From the NCBI GenBank assembly GCA_900556405.1, contig USPB01000128.1, positions 1-5,801 of the forward strand: DNA of 5,801 nucleotides, given 5' to 3'. The notes beneath the pieces were generated by a model. That model ran no database searches. It was not told the origin of the DNA and saw only the letters and a list, made by a program, of their open reading frames with translations. This DNA is from an uncultured Actinomyces sp. (lineage in GTDB: Bacteria > Actinomycetota > Actinomycetes > Actinomycetales > Actinomycetaceae). Shown one piece after another: positions 4,270-5,801 of this stretch (the stretch's first letter is position 1; each line of letters begins with the position of its first letter). The position numbers and the translations under genes are program-made.

Positions 4270-5471
4270 GCGGGGATGAAGATTTCGACGCGGCGGTTGA
4301 GCGCACGACCCGAGGGGTTGTCCGAACCGTCGGCGTTCTCGTTGGGAGCCACCGGCTTGGACTCGCCGTAGCCGGTCGCGTCCAGGGTGGAGCTCACGCC
4401 GTCCTTCTTCAGTTCAGCCACGACGGCGTCTGCGCGCTCCTGGGAGAGCTGCAGGTTGAAGGCCTCGTCCGAGACGGAGTCGGTGTGCCCGTAGACGTGG
4501 GCCGCGGGAACCTTGTTGCTGGACAGCACGGTCGCGAGCGACTTGATCGTCTGGGCGGCCTCGGGACGGATGTCGGACTTGCCGAAGTCGAAGAGGACGC
4601 CGTCTTCGAGGGTGATGACGGTGCCGCAGGATTCCACGGGCTTGAGGTTGGCGACGGGCGGGAACTTGCCGAGCTTGCCGAGCTTGTCGACCTTCGGGGC
4701 GTCCTTCACTTCCTTGCCGTTGACGGTTGCGGTGCCGTCGCCGTTGTTTTGGATCGTCAGCTTGTCGTCCGAGTAGCTGCCGGTGCCGTTGCCGTTGTTG
4801 ATGATGGTGACGGTGCCCTTGGAGTACACGCCGGAGCCGTCGCTTTCAACGGTGATGGTTTCGGAGGTGGAGGAGTTGGAGTAGGTGCCGCCGCCCTGGC
4901 CGTCCAGGACGATGCTCGTGGTGGGGGTGGAGTAGGTGCCGGAGCCGTCGGTGCTCACGACGAGGGACACCATCGTGTCGGCGTTGGAGTAGGTGCCGGA
5001 GCCGTCGCCGCCGTAGACGATCGAGATCGGGCCCTCGGTGATCGTGCCGCCGCCCTGGCCGTCGTTGACGACGGTGCCGTTGTCCGAGGAGGAGACGACC
5101 GAGCCGTCGCCTCCGAAGACGGTGGAGCCGGACACGAGGGAGGTGCCGTCGCACTTGGCGGGCGAGATGGTCACGCCGGGGACGGTATTGAGGGACTTGG
5201 AAGCGGAGTCGACGATGGCCTTATCGGCGTTGGAGGCGAAGACGTCGACGGACGGAACGGAGAACAGGGGGATGGCCGGGATTTCGCCGGGGCGGTATCC
5301 GGACACGGTCGGGACGGACGAGGCCGTGGCCGACTGGGTGGCCGCCGGGGTCGTCGGGTCCGCGGCGGGGGATGCATCGGTGGCCTGGGGCTTCGAGGAG
5401 CCGCAGGCGCCGAGGGCGAGAGCGGTCGCAGCGATGAGAGAGGCTGCCAGGGTGCGTCGTGTGATGTTCAT
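4263..5471 (-). CDS. OmpA-domain lipoprotein with central beta-repeat region
   Basis: A 402-residue protein. Residues 1-22 are a signal peptide with a twin-arginine start (TRRTLAAS) and lipobox LGAC, lipidated cysteine 23. Residues 24-60 are an Ala/Thr/Ser/Pro spacer. Residues 61-112 are an unrecognised segment. Residues about 115-255 hold eight imperfect 15-21 residue units around a DGxG or NGxG turn, often DGSGTYS, with turns near 122, 137, 156, 175, 190, 211, 226 and 243, separated by beta-prone stretches such as SIVYG or TITVES. Residues about 290-399 are an OmpA-like peptidoglycan-binding domain: VLFDFGKSDIRPEA, GHTD (D331), LSQERA (R346), GYGESKPVAPN and GRALNRRVEI. Family knowledge: the D and R bind the diaminopimelate or equivalent of peptidoglycan. 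Apart from C23 the only cysteines are C107 and C282, flanking the repeats. The predicted role is tethering membrane to cell wall. No clear ribosome site precedes the ATG; a short or leaderless mRNA is possible. Confidence 0.88.
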   Translation of the reverse strand: MNITRRTLAASLIAATALALGACGSSKPQATDASPAADPTTPAATQSATASSVPTVSGYRPGEIPAIPLFSVPSVDVFASNADKAIVDSASKSLNTVPGVTISPAKCDGTSLVSGSTVFGGDGSVVSSSDNGTVVNDGQGGGTITEGPISIVYGGDGSGTYSNADTMVSLVVSTDGSGTYSTPTTSIVLDGQGGGTYSNSSTSETITVESDGSGVYSKGTVTIINNGNGTGSYSDDKLTIQNNGDGTATVNGKEVKDAPKVDKLGKLGKFPPVANLKPVESCGTVITLEDGVLFDFGKSDIRPEAAQTIKSLATVLSSNKVPAAHVYGHTDSVSDEAFNLQLSQERADAVVAELKKDGVSSTLDATGYGESKPVAPNENADGSDNPSGRALNRRVEIFIPAF

Positions 5472-5741
5472 GAAGCTAACCGTACGGGAAAATATGAGGG
5501 GTGCACACTGTTCAGGTAATCATGTAAAACCGCGGAATATCAAGGCTGTCAGGGGGGGAATTGGCGGGTGAGTCAGGGGCTAATCAGGGTATGCCCGGGG
5601 TCTGAGCCTGATTGAGGGCGCGTGGCTTGCGGGTGAGCCACGCGGGAAGGCGAGCCGTGAGGTGGAGGAGTGTCCAAGCTGTGGCGTGATCAACCCCACG
5701 GGATGTAGGAGGGGTGCCTCCACCTGTGGAAGAATGGAGAC
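5472..5741. other. Divergent intergenic region with several stem-loops
   Basis: This gap separates the OmpA-domain gene (minus) from gpmA (plus). The side next to the OmpA-domain gene is AT-richer (5490-5545), with TATTTT/CATATT on the minus strand as weak -10 candidates. Towards gpmA there are three inverted repeats: AATCAGG (5582-5588) with CCTGATT (5607-5613); CGCGTGGCT (5619-5627) with AGCCACGCG (5636-5644), perfect 9 bp with an 8-nt loop; and AGGTGGAGG (5660-5668) with CCTCCACCT (5717-5725). No confident promoter and no known riboswitch or RNA gene was recognised. Confidence 0.5.
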
Positions 5742-5801
5742 ATGAGCTACAAACTGGTGCTGCTCCGCCACGGCGAGAGCGAATGGAATGCAAAGAACCT
5801 C
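5742..5801 (+). CDS. gpmA: 2,3-bisphosphoglycerate-dependent phosphoglycerate mutase, 3' end missing
   Basis: Only the first 20 codons are in the window, reading MSYKLVLLRHGESEWNAKNL. The RHGESEWN motif holds the catalytic histidine (residue 10) that is phosphorylated in the histidine phosphatase superfamily, and this N-terminus is characteristic of cofactor-dependent GpmA, which interconverts 3- and 2-phosphoglycerate in glycolysis. The ATG at 5742 is the conserved start; purine-rich GGAAG (5728-5732) and GGAG (5736-5739) lie just upstream. The rest of the gene and its downstream neighbours are not visible, and a broader histidine-phosphatase identity cannot be fully excluded. Confidence 0.85.
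   Translation, partial: MSYKLVLLRHGESEWNAKNL

Noticed and set aside
4485..5519. 344-residue open frame on the plus strand
   Set aside because: It is antisense to the OmpA-domain gene, extremely Gly/Val/Asp-rich from reverse reading of repeat codons, and has no domain or ribosome site; the minus-strand protein has clear signal, lipobox and OmpA motifs.

Overview
The window reads as chromosomal DNA of a high-GC actinobacterium. The evidence is strong G/C preference at third codon positions, an Lsr2-type nucleoid protein, GTG starts and a divergent actinobacterial-looking CLC protein. The mix of genes and the short oral-actinomycete style lipoproteins suggest Actinomycetaceae (Actinomyces/Schaalia-like), but that placement is inference. 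No phage, IS transposase, CRISPR array, tRNA or rRNA is visible.

Layout: (1) 1-1067 (+), the 3' part of a PLP-dependent cystathionine gamma-synthase/lyase family gene. (2) 1068-1341, a gene-free convergent gap holding an AT-richer block bounded by inverted repeats (about 1087-1216) and a degenerate tandem array (1250-1382) that runs into the end of the next gene. (3) 3029-1342 (-), a MarR-family regulator overlapping by 10 bp a CLC-type chloride channel/antiporter gene; together they look like a self-regulated two-gene operon. (4) 3030-3252, an AT-rich divergent region with a candidate marR promoter and palindrome, and a cluster of GAATTG/AATT elements before lsr2. (5) 3253-3582 (+), lsr2, followed by a strong terminator and a second perfect hairpin between convergent genes. 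(6) 5471-3691 (-), two consecutive lipoprotein genes: a 402-aa OmpA-domain lipoprotein with a central Gly/Asp/Ser repeat region, then a 163-aa lipoprotein with a DUF3060-like 17-residue repeat. (7) 5472-5741, a divergent gap with several stem-loops, then the first 20 codons of gpmA (+) at the window edge.

How the genes relate: methionine/cysteine metabolism and glycolysis flank the window as housekeeping genes. The MarR-CLC pair suggests regulated anion flux or acid/halide handling. The OmpA-domain lipoprotein probably bridges membrane and peptidoglycan, and its downstream partner is a second surface lipoprotein built from short beta repeats. This two-lipoprotein envelope module is the least ordinary coding content.

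The most unexpected non-coding signal is that both minus-strand transcription units carry tandem repeats that straddle a stop codon (clc at 1250-1382, ompA-like at 4222-4269). In each case the copies put stop codons in all three reading frames.
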